Notes: generated by a model not told the origin, from the sequence alone. A stretch of DNA of 64,000 bases from Pseudarcicella hirudinis (GCF_900115665.1 NZ_FOXH01000021.1:1-64000), one strand, 5' to 3'; positions 18,822-28,534 are shown, counted from the first letter of the stretch. Numbers and translations: made by a program.

Positions 18822-20333
18822 ATGAAGAAATACCTTTTACCGCTCTTAGTTTTACTCACTCATTCCCTCCAGGCACAGGAACCTGCCAAGAAAGAAGAAC
18901 CCAAACCGGTTATCGCTGCATCTCAGTCAGTAAATCCGGTAATTACCAAACACCAGACTACCATAAACGGACAGACTTTCTCCTATACTGCTACAACAGG
19001 CTATATGACATTAAAGGATGAAAGCGGTAAAGCAAAGGCTAATATTTTTTACATTGCCTATACAAAAGACGGAGTAAGCGATATCAGCAAACGACCTGTC
19101 ACTTATACTTTTAACGGAGGCCCCGGTTCTGCTTCTGTCTGGCTTCATATGGGATGTATCGGACCTAAAAGAATTCTTATGTCTGACAAGGGTGAATCAC
19201 TGGCTCCCCCGTACAAATATGTAAACAGCGAGTACAGCTGGCTGGACAAAACGGATCTTGTTTTTATTGACCCTGTCAATACTGGTTACAGCAGAGCAGC
19301 TCAGGGTGAAGATGAAAAACAATTTTTAGGTTATACCGGCGACATTGAGTCTGTCGGAGAATTTATCAGACTATATACAGTAAAATATGGCCGCTGGGCT
19401 TCTCCGAAATTTTTAGCCGGAGAAAGTTACGGTACAACCCGGGCAGCAGGACTTTCCGGTTATTTACAGGATAAGTTTAACATGTACATCAACGGGGTAG
19501 CTTTAATTTCTTCTATCCTGAATTTCCAGACTGCAAGGTTCGAAAAAGGGAATGATCTTCCTTATCCGCTTTTCCTCCCTACTTACACAGCGATGGCATG
19601 GTATCATAAAAAGGTAGCACCTGAATATCAGGGAGATCTTCTGAAAACTCTGAGAGAAGTGGAGAACTTTGCCCTGAATGATTATACTTTGGCGCTTACC
19701 AAAGGAGATATGCTTCCTGAAATGGAAAAAAACAGAATTATTGAGAAATTAAGCAAATTTACAGGATTATCTCAGGCCTATATCAGAAATACGGATATGA
19801 GGATTGAAATCAGCCGTTTTGTCAAAGAATTGCTAAGAACGGAGGGAAAAACAGCTGGCCGTCTGGATGGCAGATTTACAGGAACCGATTTCGACAATGC
19901 CGGAGAAAGAAATGAATTTGACCCAAGTCTTGATGCAACTATCTCTGGTCCTTATTCTGCTTCTATCAATCATTATTTAAGACAGGAACTTAAATACGAA
20001 AATGACCTTCCTTACCTTGTGCTTACAGGACGTGTACAACCCTGGAGTTATAACAATGTTCAGAATCAATATCTGAATGTGGCAGAAACACTTCGCCAGG
20101 CGATGGCTAAAAACCCTTACCTGAAAGTATGGGTAGGTGCAGGATATTATGACCTGGCAACACCATATTTCGCTGCGGAATATACCGTTGCACATATGGG
20201 ACTTAAACCTGAACAACGTAAGAATGTGAATTTCACCTATTTTGAGGCTGGTCATATGATGTATATTCACAAAGAATCTCTCATAAAATTGAAAAAAGAC
20301 GCTGATAAATTCTATGATGAGGCTTTAAAATAA
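18822..20333 (+). CDS. Exported S10 family serine carboxypeptidase-like protein
   Basis: 503 residues with a signal peptide (hydrophobic 4-14, cut after SLQAQ). The alpha/beta-hydrolase fold is shown by the S10 oxyanion motif TFNGGPGSASVWLHMG. The nucleophile is Ser202 in GESYGTTR, with a likely catalytic Asp near AGYYDLATPY and catalytic His478 in EAGHMMYIHKES. Serine carboxypeptidases remove C-terminal residues from peptides. The location is periplasmic or outer-surface. Length is in the family range and all three catalytic regions are present, so it is probably active. It stands alone between its promoter (18723) and a hairpin (20356). Confidence 0.9.
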   Translation: MKKYLLPLLVLLTHSLQAQEPAKKEEPKPVIAASQSVNPVITKHQTTINGQTFSYTATTGYMTLKDESGKAKANIFYIAYTKDGVSDISKRPVTYTFNGGPGSASVWLHMGCIGPKRILMSDKGESLAPPYKYVNSEYSWLDKTDLVFIDPVNTGYSRAAQGEDEKQFLGYTGDIESVGEFIRLYTVKYGRWASPKFLAGESYGTTRAAGLSGYLQDKFNMYINGVALISSILNFQTARFEKGNDLPYPLFLPTYTAMAWYHKKVAPEYQGDLLKTLREVENFALNDYTLALTKGDMLPEMEKNRIIEKLSKFTGLSQAYIRNTDMRIEISRFVKELLRTEGKTAGRLDGRFTGTDFDNAGERNEFDPSLDATISGPYSASINHYLRQELKYENDLPYLVLTGRVQPWSYNNVQNQYLNVAETLRQAMAKNPYLKVWVGAGYYDLATPYFAAEYTVAHMGLKPEQRKNVNFTYFEAGHMMYIHKESLIKLKKDADKFYDEALK

Positions 20334-20355
20334 GGCCTATTCTTTCCTTTTTTCT

Positions 20356-20389
20356 GAAAATCCCGGGAAACTAATTTTCCGGGATTTTC
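20356..20389 (+). terminator. Hairpin after the S10 peptidase gene
   Basis: Stem GAAAATCCCGGGAAA (20356-20370) / TTTTCCGGGATTTTC (20375-20389), one wobble pair, loop CTAA. The T tract is weak. Confidence 0.7.
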
Positions 20390-20504
20390 CATTTATCAGG
20401 CAATAAGACCATTTTTAACACTTTTTATGAAAAACCGCTATACCATAAAACAACCTTTGACGTTTTTTTTTCATCTTGTCTGAAAACCGAAATCTCTTTT
20501 AATT

Positions 20505-23135
20505 ATGTATTTAAAACAATTACTGACTAAATCTGTTTTATTGATCCTATGTTTGTCGGCTTCTGCATCTCTTTTTGCCGGAGGTATTAAAGGAACTGTA
20601 AAGAATATGAAGGGCGAAGCTCTTTCTTTTGCCTCTGTACTTGTCAAAGGAACTTCAAAAGGCACAATGGCCAATGAAGACGGAAAGTACGAACTGACAC
20701 TTGATCCGGGGAGTTATGAAGTCATCTTTCAGTATTTAAGTCATAAAACGCTTATTCAGAAAGTAGAAGTCTCCCGTGATTTTGTAGTGCTTGATGCCCG
20801 GCTGGAAGACCAGAGCGTTAGCCTTAATGAAGTAAAAGTACAAGCCGGGAAGGAAGACCCTGCGTATACTATTATGCGGAAAGCTATTTCCATGGCACGT
20901 TTTCATCAGCTTGAAATTGATTCCTATACCGCCAGAACCTATGTAAAAGGTACTTTTCAGGTAAAAGAAGTATCGGGTATGCTGAAAATGCTGGTTGGAA
21001 AGAAAATTGAAAAGGAATTCGGGGTGAAAATAGGAACTACCTATGTCCTGGAATCCATCAACGATATTACTTTCAGTCAGCCCAATACCGTCAAAGAAAA
21101 GGTTATCTCAAGCAGGAACAATCTTCCCGGGCAACTTCGCAATAAGGCCAATCCGAATATTACGGTAGCCAGGGGAAACTTCTATAGTCCGAAAGTCTTT
21201 GGCAATCTGATTTCACCACTCTCCCCTTCTGCTTTTGCGTATTATAAATTTTCCTATCTTGGAAGCTTTGAAGACCGTGGCCAGACTGTCAATAAGATTC
21301 AGGTTACGCCGAAATCAAAAGGAGACGATGTTTTAAGCGGTATTATCTATATTATTGAAGATACATGGGCTATTCACAGCTTAAATTTTCAATTTATTGA
21401 TGAAAATGCAGAATACAGCCTGAAACAAATCGCCGCACCGTTTAATGAAATCTGGATGCCTGTCAGTTTTGATTTTACGATAAATTTCGATGCTTTCGGA
21501 ATGCAGCTAGATTCCCGATATATTTATAACATCCGGAATTATAATCTAAAGGTTAATCCTAAATACCACCAGCAACCACTCGTAATTGATGAAAAAATCG
21601 ATAAGGCTGAGGCGAAAGCTGTCAAAGATCATAAAATCAATGCAAAAACAGCTTTAGCACAGAAAGAGGTTACCCGGAAACAGCTGAAAAAGCTCCTGAA
21701 AGACATGGAGAAAGAGGATACAAAAGAGCAGAAAGAAGCCAAAAAAGAAATAATAGCCCGTGATTACTCTCTGGAAGTAGATACCCTTGCCAGGGAAAGA
21801 AACGAATCTTTCTGGAATAACGAGCGACAGGTTCCTCTTACCGAAACTGAAGTAAAAGGCTATGCACAGGCAGATAGTCTGAATGTAGCCGAAGCAGCGA
21901 AAATCAAAAAAGATTCCCTGAAAAACCTGCCTAAATTCAAATTCGGGCAATTGCTGGGAGGTCATACTTATAATTACGGAAAAAGAAATGAGCTTTACGG
22001 ATATCCGAGCCATCTGACTTATAACGGCCCACTGGAAAGTGTCCCTATCCTTGATTTTTATAATTCTGTCGAAGGATATTATCTGAATGCCGGACTCAGT
22101 TACCAGAAAAGAAATGCGCTTGAAACGATCAGCAATTACGGAGCAAAATTCAGGTATTCTTTCAGCAGAAAACGCCTGAACGGAATTATTAACTGGGATT
22201 ATTCATTCAACAAAATTCATAATCGCCTGAGTCTTTCGGCAGGACGTTTTGTACAGCAATTCAACGATCAGAATCCGATTTCTCCGGGAATCAATGCCAT
22301 TTATTCATTATTTTTTGAAGAAAATTACCTCAAACTTTATGAAAAGAGTTTTGTAAAAACAGAGTATCTGAAATGGTTTTCTGAAAAATTCACTGTTTCC
22401 GGTACTTTTGAATATAACCTGAACTCTCATGTAGAAAACAATCATTTTACTCCCTGGATAGACAATAAAGACAAGCAATATACATCCAATGATCCGGTCA
22501 ATAATGAAATCGGACAAGTTGCATTTCAGAATCATAACTCTGCTGTTCTCAGTGTAAATCTGCAATTCAGACCTTTTGCCGAAGAAGGCAGGTTTAACGG
22601 AAGAAGTTATACCATCAACAGAAACAGACCTACCTTTTCTTTGAAAAGTGTCAACGGCTTAGGAGAAACCAACGCTTTCAATCAATGGCAGCTGGGTTAC
22701 GATCAGGTACTTGAATTGCGTAAACTGGGGGATCTGCATTTTAATGCCAAAGTCGGTGGTTTTTTCAAAGCACCAAACTATCTGATGGATTTCAAACACT
22801 TTAATGGTAATCAGACAATCTTATCAAGTGGTGATAACAATACTTTCAGACTGTTAGATTATTATGCGTTCAGCACCAGGGGAACTTATGCGGAAGTACA
22901 TGCCGATAATACGTTCAGAAAATTACTGTTATCTCAAATTCCGGTTTTGAAATTATATGGAATTAAAGAAAGTCTGTTTGCGAACTATCTTTATACAGAA
23001 AACCTGAAAGTTCAGTATCTGGAAATTGGTTACGGGGTGTCAGGAATAGGTAAAATTGCCGGAATTGAAGTCATAGGCTCATTTCTCGATGGTAAATACC
23101 AAAAAACCGGCCTGCGGGTGAAAGTACCTTTCTAG
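20505..23135 (+). CDS. DUF5686 outer-membrane protein with N-terminal carboxypeptidase-regulatory-like domain
   Basis: 876 residues. A signal peptide (about 1-25, ending SLFAG) is followed by a CarboxypepD_reg-like beta-sandwich at about 27-110 (GGIKGTVKNMKGEALSFASVLVKGT), and then by the long DUF5686 region (EDPAYTIMRKAISMARFHQ). A Lys/Glu-rich helical insert lies near 385-425. The C-terminal half has alternating aromatic beta strands (YNYGKRNELYGYPSHLTYNG to the last GLRVKVPF), and the terminal Phe is typical of an outer-membrane beta-barrel. This domain pairing is widespread in Bacteroidota and its function is not established. It is probably monocistronic, with a terminator immediately after it. 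Confidence 0.88.
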   Translation: MYLKQLLTKSVLLILCLSASASLFAGGIKGTVKNMKGEALSFASVLVKGTSKGTMANEDGKYELTLDPGSYEVIFQYLSHKTLIQKVEVSRDFVVLDARLEDQSVSLNEVKVQAGKEDPAYTIMRKAISMARFHQLEIDSYTARTYVKGTFQVKEVSGMLKMLVGKKIEKEFGVKIGTTYVLESINDITFSQPNTVKEKVISSRNNLPGQLRNKANPNITVARGNFYSPKVFGNLISPLSPSAFAYYKFSYLGSFEDRGQTVNKIQVTPKSKGDDVLSGIIYIIEDTWAIHSLNFQFIDENAEYSLKQIAAPFNEIWMPVSFDFTINFDAFGMQLDSRYIYNIRNYNLKVNPKYHQQPLVIDEKIDKAEAKAVKDHKINAKTALAQKEVTRKQLKKLLKDMEKEDTKEQKEAKKEIIARDYSLEVDTLARERNESFWNNERQVPLTETEVKGYAQADSLNVAEAAKIKKDSLKNLPKFKFGQLLGGHTYNYGKRNELYGYPSHLTYNGPLESVPILDFYNSVEGYYLNAGLSYQKRNALETISNYGAKFRYSFSRKRLNGIINWDYSFNKIHNRLSLSAGRFVQQFNDQNPISPGINAIYSLFFEENYLKLYEKSFVKTEYLKWFSEKFTVSGTFEYNLNSHVENNHFTPWIDNKDKQYTSNDPVNNEIGQVAFQNHNSAVLSVNLQFRPFAEEGRFNGRSYTINRNRPTFSLKSVNGLGETNAFNQWQLGYDQVLELRKLGDLHFNAKVGGFFKAPNYLMDFKHFNGNQTILSSGDNNTFRLLDYYAFSTRGTYAEVHADNTFRKLLLSQIPVLKLYGIKESLFANYLYTENLKVQYLEIGYGVSGIGKIAGIEVIGSFLDGKYQKTGLRVKVPF

Positions 23136-23160
23136 TTTTGCAAAATGATTTTGATTCATC

Positions 23161-23190
23161 AGGGCCTGTGTGATACACGGCCCTTTTTTT
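23161..23190 (+). terminator. Intrinsic terminator after the DUF5686 gene
   Basis: Stem AGGGCC-GTGT / ACAC-GGCCCT with a single bulged T, followed by seven T (to 23190). Confidence 0.9.
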
Positions 23191-23358
23191 GTGCTTTTTA
23201 TGCACTGTCCGGCATAGAATATTGCCTAATCAAATACTCATAATAATAAAAATAAATCGAAAATCTTCGAAAGAAATCTTCTATATTCAGCTCCGAATCA
23301 TAAATAAAACCAACTCATTCTTTCTTTAATACATCTTTTACCCAACGAATCATAAAAA

Positions 23359-24879
23359 ATGAAGAAAAAGATACTTATTACTCTTTTCATTTGTGCACTT
23401 TCTGTTCTAAAAAGCTATCAGTATTGTCAGGCGCAACGGGTTATTCCTACGTCTAAAAGCCGGACGATTGTTACTACAGACGGAGAATTAGATGATGTAG
23501 ATTCATTCATAAGAATGTTACTTTATGCCAACGAATTCAAATTAGAAGGTCTCGTGTACAGCAGTTCCCAATGGCATTACAAAGGAGATGGTAAAGGAAC
23601 CAAATTCACCTCCGAAATGGAAAGTACTGCAAAAAGGTACGGAAGCAGAACTGAACTGAGATGGCCTGGTACAACCTGGATTCAGGAATTGCTTGATGAA
23701 TATCAAAAAGTTCAGCCTAGTTTGTTAAAACATGATAAAGGTTATCCTTCTGCCAATGATTTAAGAAAACTGGTAAAAGTAGGGAATATTGACTTCGAAG
23801 GAGAAATGGCAAAAAATACCGATGGCTCAGAATGGATAAAAAATATCCTGCTGGATAAAAACCCGGAACCTGTATACCTTCAAATCTGGGGAGGAACCAA
23901 TACCGTAGCAAGAGCCCTGAAATCAATTGAGGAAACGTACAGAAACAAAGGTAACTGGTCTGAAATTTATAAGAAAGTCTCAAAAAAAGCCATTATCTAC
24001 ACTGTTCTGGATCAGGATGCTACTTACAAAAAATATATCGAGCCTAATTGGCCTGATATCAGGATTTTCTATAATTCAGACCAGTTCTGGTGTCTTGCGT
24101 ATCCATGGAGCCGGGTGGTACCGGCAGAACTTCAATCGTACTTAAGAGGCGATTTTATGGCAAAAAATATTATTCAGAATCATGGGCCTTTATTGTCTAA
24201 ATATTATTCGTGGGGAGACGGACAAAAAATAGCAAATGATGAGGAACACACACATGGGAATCCGGAAGAAATGAAAAAATACAATATGACTCCATATGAT
24301 TTTATTTCTGAAGGAGACTCTCCTGCATATTTTCAATTATTGGATGTGGGTTTAAGGAGTAAGAACAATCCGGAATACGGAGGCTGGGGTGGCAGAATGG
24401 TACAGTCCAAAGTAAACCCTAAGCGTTGGGAAGATGGAAAAAATATCACTGATTATAATCCATACACCAAAAAACAAGATGCTTCTTATCCTCAGACTCG
24501 CTGGATAGAAGCTCTTCAGCTGGATTTTGCCGCCAGAGCAGCATGGTGTGTTAAACCATATAACCAGGCAAATCATGCGCCTGAAATATCTGTAAAGGAA
24601 GGAACTGCACTTTCAGTAAAACCAGGAAAACAGATTGAAATTAATGCCATGGCATCAGATCCGGACAAGAATCAGGTGAATTTTAATTTCTGGCAATATA
24701 AGGAGGCCGGGACTTGCCCGGAAAATGTAATTATTGAGCAAAAGACTAATGAGAAAGCCCTGATTCAGGTTCCGGCTAATGCTCAAAAGGGACAAACTAT
24801 TCATGTTATTGTGGAAGGAAAAGATAATGGAACACCATCACTTATTCGCTATCAAAGGGTTATTTTAAAGATTTCCTAA
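23359..24879 (+). CDS. Exported DUF1593 (nucleoside-hydrolase-like, Sde182 type) protein
   Basis: 506 residues with a signal peptide (hydrophobic 5-17, likely cut after YCQAQ). Residues 35-340 form the nucleoside-hydrolase-like domain. The Asp cluster at its first strand is Asp41, Asp45, Asp46 and Asp48 in TTDGELDDVDSF, the metal site in true nucleoside hydrolases. A C-terminal Ig-like domain (about 405-506, NHAPEISVKEGTALSVKPG) matches the Sde182 C-terminal type associated with polysaccharide degradation. It probably acts on a sugar-containing substrate outside the inner membrane, but which one is unknown. It has its own terminator. Confidence 0.87.
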   Translation: MKKKILITLFICALSVLKSYQYCQAQRVIPTSKSRTIVTTDGELDDVDSFIRMLLYANEFKLEGLVYSSSQWHYKGDGKGTKFTSEMESTAKRYGSRTELRWPGTTWIQELLDEYQKVQPSLLKHDKGYPSANDLRKLVKVGNIDFEGEMAKNTDGSEWIKNILLDKNPEPVYLQIWGGTNTVARALKSIEETYRNKGNWSEIYKKVSKKAIIYTVLDQDATYKKYIEPNWPDIRIFYNSDQFWCLAYPWSRVVPAELQSYLRGDFMAKNIIQNHGPLLSKYYSWGDGQKIANDEEHTHGNPEEMKKYNMTPYDFISEGDSPAYFQLLDVGLRSKNNPEYGGWGGRMVQSKVNPKRWEDGKNITDYNPYTKKQDASYPQTRWIEALQLDFAARAAWCVKPYNQANHAPEISVKEGTALSVKPGKQIEINAMASDPDKNQVNFNFWQYKEAGTCPENVIIEQKTNEKALIQVPANAQKGQTIHVIVEGKDNGTPSLIRYQRVILKIS

Positions 24880-24915
24880 AAATTGAGACCATATCCATTT
24901 CCATATTTAAATTTT

Positions 24916-24958
24916 AAAACCCTTCGCCTGGTTATTAAGGCGAAGGGTTTTTTCTTTG
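24916..24958 (+). terminator. Intrinsic terminator after the DUF1593 gene
   Basis: 13-bp perfect stem AAAACCCTTCGCC (24916-24928) / GGCGAAGGGTTTT (24939-24951), with more T after it. The remaining gap up to the LytTR gene at 25202 is AT-rich and shows no gene. Confidence 0.93.
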
Positions 24959-25201
24959 GGTAAAACCAAAATATTTTATCAACTAAATTCCATTGAATCT
25001 GTTAAATTTCAACAAAATAATCTTCCCTGATTAATCCATTCAACTTCCTTTCAGTCAAAGGGTTAACATTTATCAATCAGACATTGCACTTTCCTTCCTA
25101 ACCACCCTCATCGTCTGCTTTCAAATTTGTAATGCTTAAAAATGGTGACTCTTTGTATTTAGTCCGTCTAACTATTCTAACTCATAATGAAATAATCCTA
25201 A

Positions 25202-25540
25202 ATGAAAACTTCTGAAAACCCTTTAACCATTACGCTTAATTATAGAAATAATCTTAATGTAGATCTCGAGAATCTGGTTTACTTACAGGCAGATTCCAAT
25301 TATACCAGATTGTATCTCCAGGATGGAAGTCGTAAGGTATCTGCTAAAACATTAAAGCATTTCTATGCTCAGCTGTTAGATCACGGCTTTCTGAGAATCC
25401 ACCGTTCACTGGTTATTAATCCTCAATATATTAAGCATTTAAATACTTACAATCATTGCGTTGAGCTAACTAACGGTTTGCATCTCAGTATTTCCCGAAG
25501 AAAAAGGAAGGTGTTCCGAATGACAAAAGAAGAAGTATAA
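25202..25540 (+). CDS. Stand-alone LytTR-domain DNA-binding protein
   Basis: 112 residues made up almost wholly of a LytTR DNA-binding domain (about 18-110: LENLVYLQADSNYTRLYLQDG, then FLRIHRSLVINPQYIKHL and SISRRKRK). Typical LytR/AlgR regulators carry an N-terminal receiver, and this one has none. It must therefore be controlled by its own level, by a partner protein, or by a non-phosphorylation signal. It is monocistronic, with a strong terminator 17 bp after its stop. No kinase gene is adjacent. Confidence 0.9.
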   Translation: MKTSENPLTITLNYRNNLNVDLENLVYLQADSNYTRLYLQDGSRKVSAKTLKHFYAQLLDHGFLRIHRSLVINPQYIKHLNTYNHCVELTNGLHLSISRRKRKVFRMTKEEV

Positions 25541-25556
25541 ACCAGCATTACAATCA

Positions 25557-25591
25557 AAAGTCTTCGGGGATTCCCGAAGACTTTCTTTTTT
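25557..25591 (+). terminator. Intrinsic terminator after the LytTR gene
   Basis: 12-bp perfect stem AAAGTCTTCGGG (25557-25568) / CCCGAAGACTTT (25573-25584), loop GATT, then C and seven T. Confidence 0.93.
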
Positions 25592-25678
25592 TAGCAAAAT
25601 TGGTTTTATATAATTTTAAATTTTGATTATTTCTCAGCCAAACAAGTATTAAACTTCGATTTATACAATTTCACTCAT

Positions 25679-26062
25679 CTAACCCGTTTTTTCCTCTTCA
25701 TAAGCAAGTCTCATAAAATCAATCACTTCTGCATTGATATCTTCAGGATAATACATCCGGAAATGATGGTTGAATTGCTTATCATCTCCGGGAACCTGTG
25801 CAATTTTCAGAAAACAAAGATTATCTTCATAAGCTTGTTTAAATGGAAATACCACATGAATAAAATTCTTTCCTAATTGGGTAATCCATGCAATACGTTT
25901 ATGTTCGTTAACCACGCCGATCATGGTTTTAGCGGGATGCAGGGTAATTTTTCCGACTTTACAGTACTCTTGCACAAAATGCCTGAACAATAGCAAAGTA
26001 TGCTCTGTTTTTCCGTGCAGAAAAGAGGCAAGTTCTCCATCATTTAAAGGATCTGTCAGCAT
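25679..26062 (-). CDS. DUF5655-like small protein
   Basis: 127 residues, soluble, no signal peptide. The layout resembles DUF5655: an N-terminal helix followed by LLFRHFVQEYCKVGKITLHPAK, strands RIAWITQLGKNFIHVVFPF, a His-rich turn (NHHFRMYYPEDIN) and a closing helix VIDFMRLAYEEEK. Family function is unknown; the domain often rides with DNA-related or DUF1801-like small proteins. The ATG at 26062 precedes the first helix. It lies 74 bp downstream of the calcium-binding-like gene on the same strand. The assignment is from pattern memory, so the family name is tentative. Confidence 0.65.
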   Translation of the reverse strand: MLTDPLNDGELASFLHGKTEHTLLLFRHFVQEYCKVGKITLHPAKTMIGVVNEHKRIAWITQLGKNFIHVVFPFKQAYEDNLCFLKIAQVPGDDKQFNHHFRMYYPEDINAEVIDFMRLAYEEEKTG

Positions 26063-26136
26063 AAATTTTATCTGTTTATACTAAATTATGGATTTCCTGC
26101 CTATCTTTTCAACTTCAGGTCATATTTTCTCAGGAC

Positions 26137-27915
26137 TTAATTTGAGGCAAATTCTTTTTGCCAGTTGCCACTGTAATACGCTTTTTCGATACGCTGTATC
26201 AGACTTTGATTTCCCTGACGTTTAGCAATGTCTAGCAAATCATTGTACAGATAAAACTGCAGCCAGTAGCCATCATGGTATTTTTGACGGGTTGACTTCG
26301 GGCTCATCAGCAAGGCATACCATTGGCTGTTAATTCCATAGCTTTTTGCTACCTTCAGGGCTTGCTGAGATCTTTCCCAAAGATTATTCGCAATCTTTTC
26401 TTCAATCGTTTTGACCATATTGTAATTCAAATCAGCGCTTTGAATAATCGGAGCCTGATCTGAAAGACCCAATTCGGAAATTGAAATTGTTTTGTCAACC
26501 ACTTTATCTCCGTTGAGATCATAGGTAATCTGATCGAAAAAGCCATTATTGTCCGTATCGAAATAGCCGATTAACGGAGCAGTTTCCGGACTGTTTGTCT
26601 GGCGACCTGGTCCGTAACCGTCATAAATTCCACCCATTGCCTGAAATGATTTTGCATTCTGGTCAATTCTCCAATAGCCTTTTTCCGCACCGTAAAGATG
26701 TAATTTTCCATCCAGCGGGCTAATGTATAATTTTCCCCCGCCTGAATTATCAAGATCCCATTCGCCTCTGTCTCCGGCCGGATCAGCCTGATTATTATCA
26801 TCCAGTCCACCTTTCTTAGCTCCCATCAGATACGGATCTTTAGGTTCATATAATTCCACCCGCTCCCACCGCTGACAATCATCGTCTTCATCATAAGTAA
26901 ACCAGACCTGTGCCCATTTACCCTCTTTAAAAATCAAATCCCAGGCAGATTCATGATCCGGATACAACAATTCAGAAAGCTGTCTGTAACGAGGATCCAT
27001 AAATAAAGTATCCGCAGCGGGTAAACCCCTTAAGTTTTTAAAAGTATGCTTCTGTTTGGTATAATCAAATCCTTCACCCCGAAAATTCAGGGTCCAATCG
27101 TAATCAAATTCATTTCCGGGTCTGCTATCATTATCTGCATCAAAAGTTACCGCAGCATAACTGATTTTTCCTGTAAGATTGGTTTTGAAAGCATCATCAG
27201 CTTTATTTGCTCTGGGTGTATCCAAAAAGCGGATGGCATGCTCAGACAAACCATCTTTATCGGGATCATAAAACAAGAAAGGATTTTCCCAGTTTAGTCT
27301 GGCATCATTCATTTTTTCCGGAGAAGTATGAATTTTCAGGAACAAAGTCTTCCCGTGGTAATCCTCATAAAAATCAGAAGCTCCGTCGTGAATCCATCCT
27401 CTCAGAGTAAAATTGCTCCAATCTATATAATTAAGTACATTATCATGATCTAAATCCAGTGAAATCATCACATGACCCGGCCCCCAGGGTTTATTTTTGT
27501 CTTCCTCTCTGGCATATTCTGTAAGAATCTGCATGTCTCCTTTTCCGTCATTGTCGGTATCATTCCAATCTACAATTAAATCATCATAACTGCCATATTT
27601 CCCGTCATTGTTCCGGTCAACCATCAGGCAATCATTATCAATATCTCCTTCAATATCCGTTATCTTCATATCATCGTCATCATCAATCCACTGAACAGAA
27701 TAGCCGTTTGAAGTCTTATAACGCATCAGATCGGGATCACCATCTTTGTCAAGGTCAATAAATTCCGCTTTATCCCCGATTTTAACAGGAAATAACCTGA
27801 GCGGGTTAAGTAAAGTACCGGACTGCCAATACAAAGACTGCTGTGACTGCGCATTTAAAACCGCACAGCAGAACAGATAAGTAAAAAGGAATGAGTAAAG
27901 TTTTATTTTTTTCAT
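26137..27915 (-). CDS. Exported Asp-rich, calcium-binding-repeat protein of unknown function
   Basis: From the ATG at 27915, the 592-residue protein opens with a signal peptide (MKKIKLYSFLFTYLFCCAVLNAQ). The ATG at 27984 adds 23 charged residues in front and is rejected. The mature part is full of DxDxDG-type loops like EF-hand or thrombospondin type-3 repeats: DLDKDGDPD, DRNNDGKYG, DNDGKGD, DPDKDGLSE, DADNDSRPG, DLDNSGGGK, DTDNNGFFD and DLNGDKVVD. An acidic run (DDDDD) is also present. A helical tail (about 500-592) closes the protein. Extracellular calcium binding is inferred. I do not recognise a catalytic domain. A GH116 gene lies 2.5 kb upstream on the same strand, which may hint at a glycan role. 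Confidence 0.8.
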   Translation of the reverse strand: MKKIKLYSFLFTYLFCCAVLNAQSQQSLYWQSGTLLNPLRLFPVKIGDKAEFIDLDKDGDPDLMRYKTSNGYSVQWIDDDDDMKITDIEGDIDNDCLMVDRNNDGKYGSYDDLIVDWNDTDNDGKGDMQILTEYAREEDKNKPWGPGHVMISLDLDHDNVLNYIDWSNFTLRGWIHDGASDFYEDYHGKTLFLKIHTSPEKMNDARLNWENPFLFYDPDKDGLSEHAIRFLDTPRANKADDAFKTNLTGKISYAAVTFDADNDSRPGNEFDYDWTLNFRGEGFDYTKQKHTFKNLRGLPAADTLFMDPRYRQLSELLYPDHESAWDLIFKEGKWAQVWFTYDEDDDCQRWERVELYEPKDPYLMGAKKGGLDDNNQADPAGDRGEWDLDNSGGGKLYISPLDGKLHLYGAEKGYWRIDQNAKSFQAMGGIYDGYGPGRQTNSPETAPLIGYFDTDNNGFFDQITYDLNGDKVVDKTISISELGLSDQAPIIQSADLNYNMVKTIEEKIANNLWERSQQALKVAKSYGINSQWYALLMSPKSTRQKYHDGYWLQFYLYNDLLDIAKRQGNQSLIQRIEKAYYSGNWQKEFASN

Positions 27916-28120
27916 ATTTAATAAGTTAATTTCCTCATCAAAATTCATCCTTTCAACACGATGTCCTGAAAGACAAAATTTCAATGATTCCAGCGTATAT
28001 TATGATTAAGATAATATCTCTTAAACCCATTAAATATAACAATTTACTCATTATCAGAATTGATTCTGATAATTAATCAGGACAGACCCTCTTTCAGCAT
28101 TTTATCTGTAATTTATAGTG

Positions 28121-28462
28121 CTATTTCTCCAGCGGATGCCTGAGATAAATCATAATTAAAGGAATCAGCAGAAAAGGGACTTCTATCAAAGCTTCTTTAA
28201 GGTTCCTGTCTTTTAAATGAAAACCCATTATCAGCAATATAATAGTACAATTGATTAAATTACCTGAGAAAAATGTCTGAGGAAACAAAATAAATAATCC
28301 GCTGGCAATCGTCAGCACACCAATAACAATCTGAATTATTTTACTGAAATTCCACTGGATAAACATATTAGTTTCTCCGGGTTTTATTGTCAAAATTTCC
28401 CAGCCATGTTTTAAGCTAAAAAAGACTGTCAGTAAAATCAGAATTGCGCTTATTATTTTCAT
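28121..28462 (-). CDS. Small four-helix membrane protein, DoxX-like
   Basis: 113 residues with four hydrophobic segments: 2-18, 43-62, 67-83 and 92-107. The arrangement and the first helix with LKHGWEI are reminiscent of DoxX-like proteins, but no catalytic or diagnostic motif is present. It is in the inner membrane. It lies 72 bp downstream of the SDR gene, with a terminator hairpin in between, so separate transcription is likely. Confidence 0.6.
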   Translation of the reverse strand: MKIISAILILLTVFFSLKHGWEILTIKPGETNMFIQWNFSKIIQIVIGVLTIASGLFILFPQTFFSGNLINCTIILLIMGFHLKDRNLKEALIEVPFLLIPLIMIYLRHPLEK

Positions 28463-28484
28463 GTTGAATACGTTTAATTTAAAA

Positions 28485-28518
28485 AGGGCAAGTTAGAATT
28501 TTATTCTATCCCTGCCCT
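28485..28518 (-). terminator. Terminator after the SDR gene
   Basis: Read on the minus strand: stem AGGGCA (28518-28513) / TGCCCT (28490-28485) with inner stem TAGAAT/ATTCTA, followed by a T tract. Confidence 0.8.
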
Positions 28519-28534
28519 GAAAAAAAGCTGTAAT

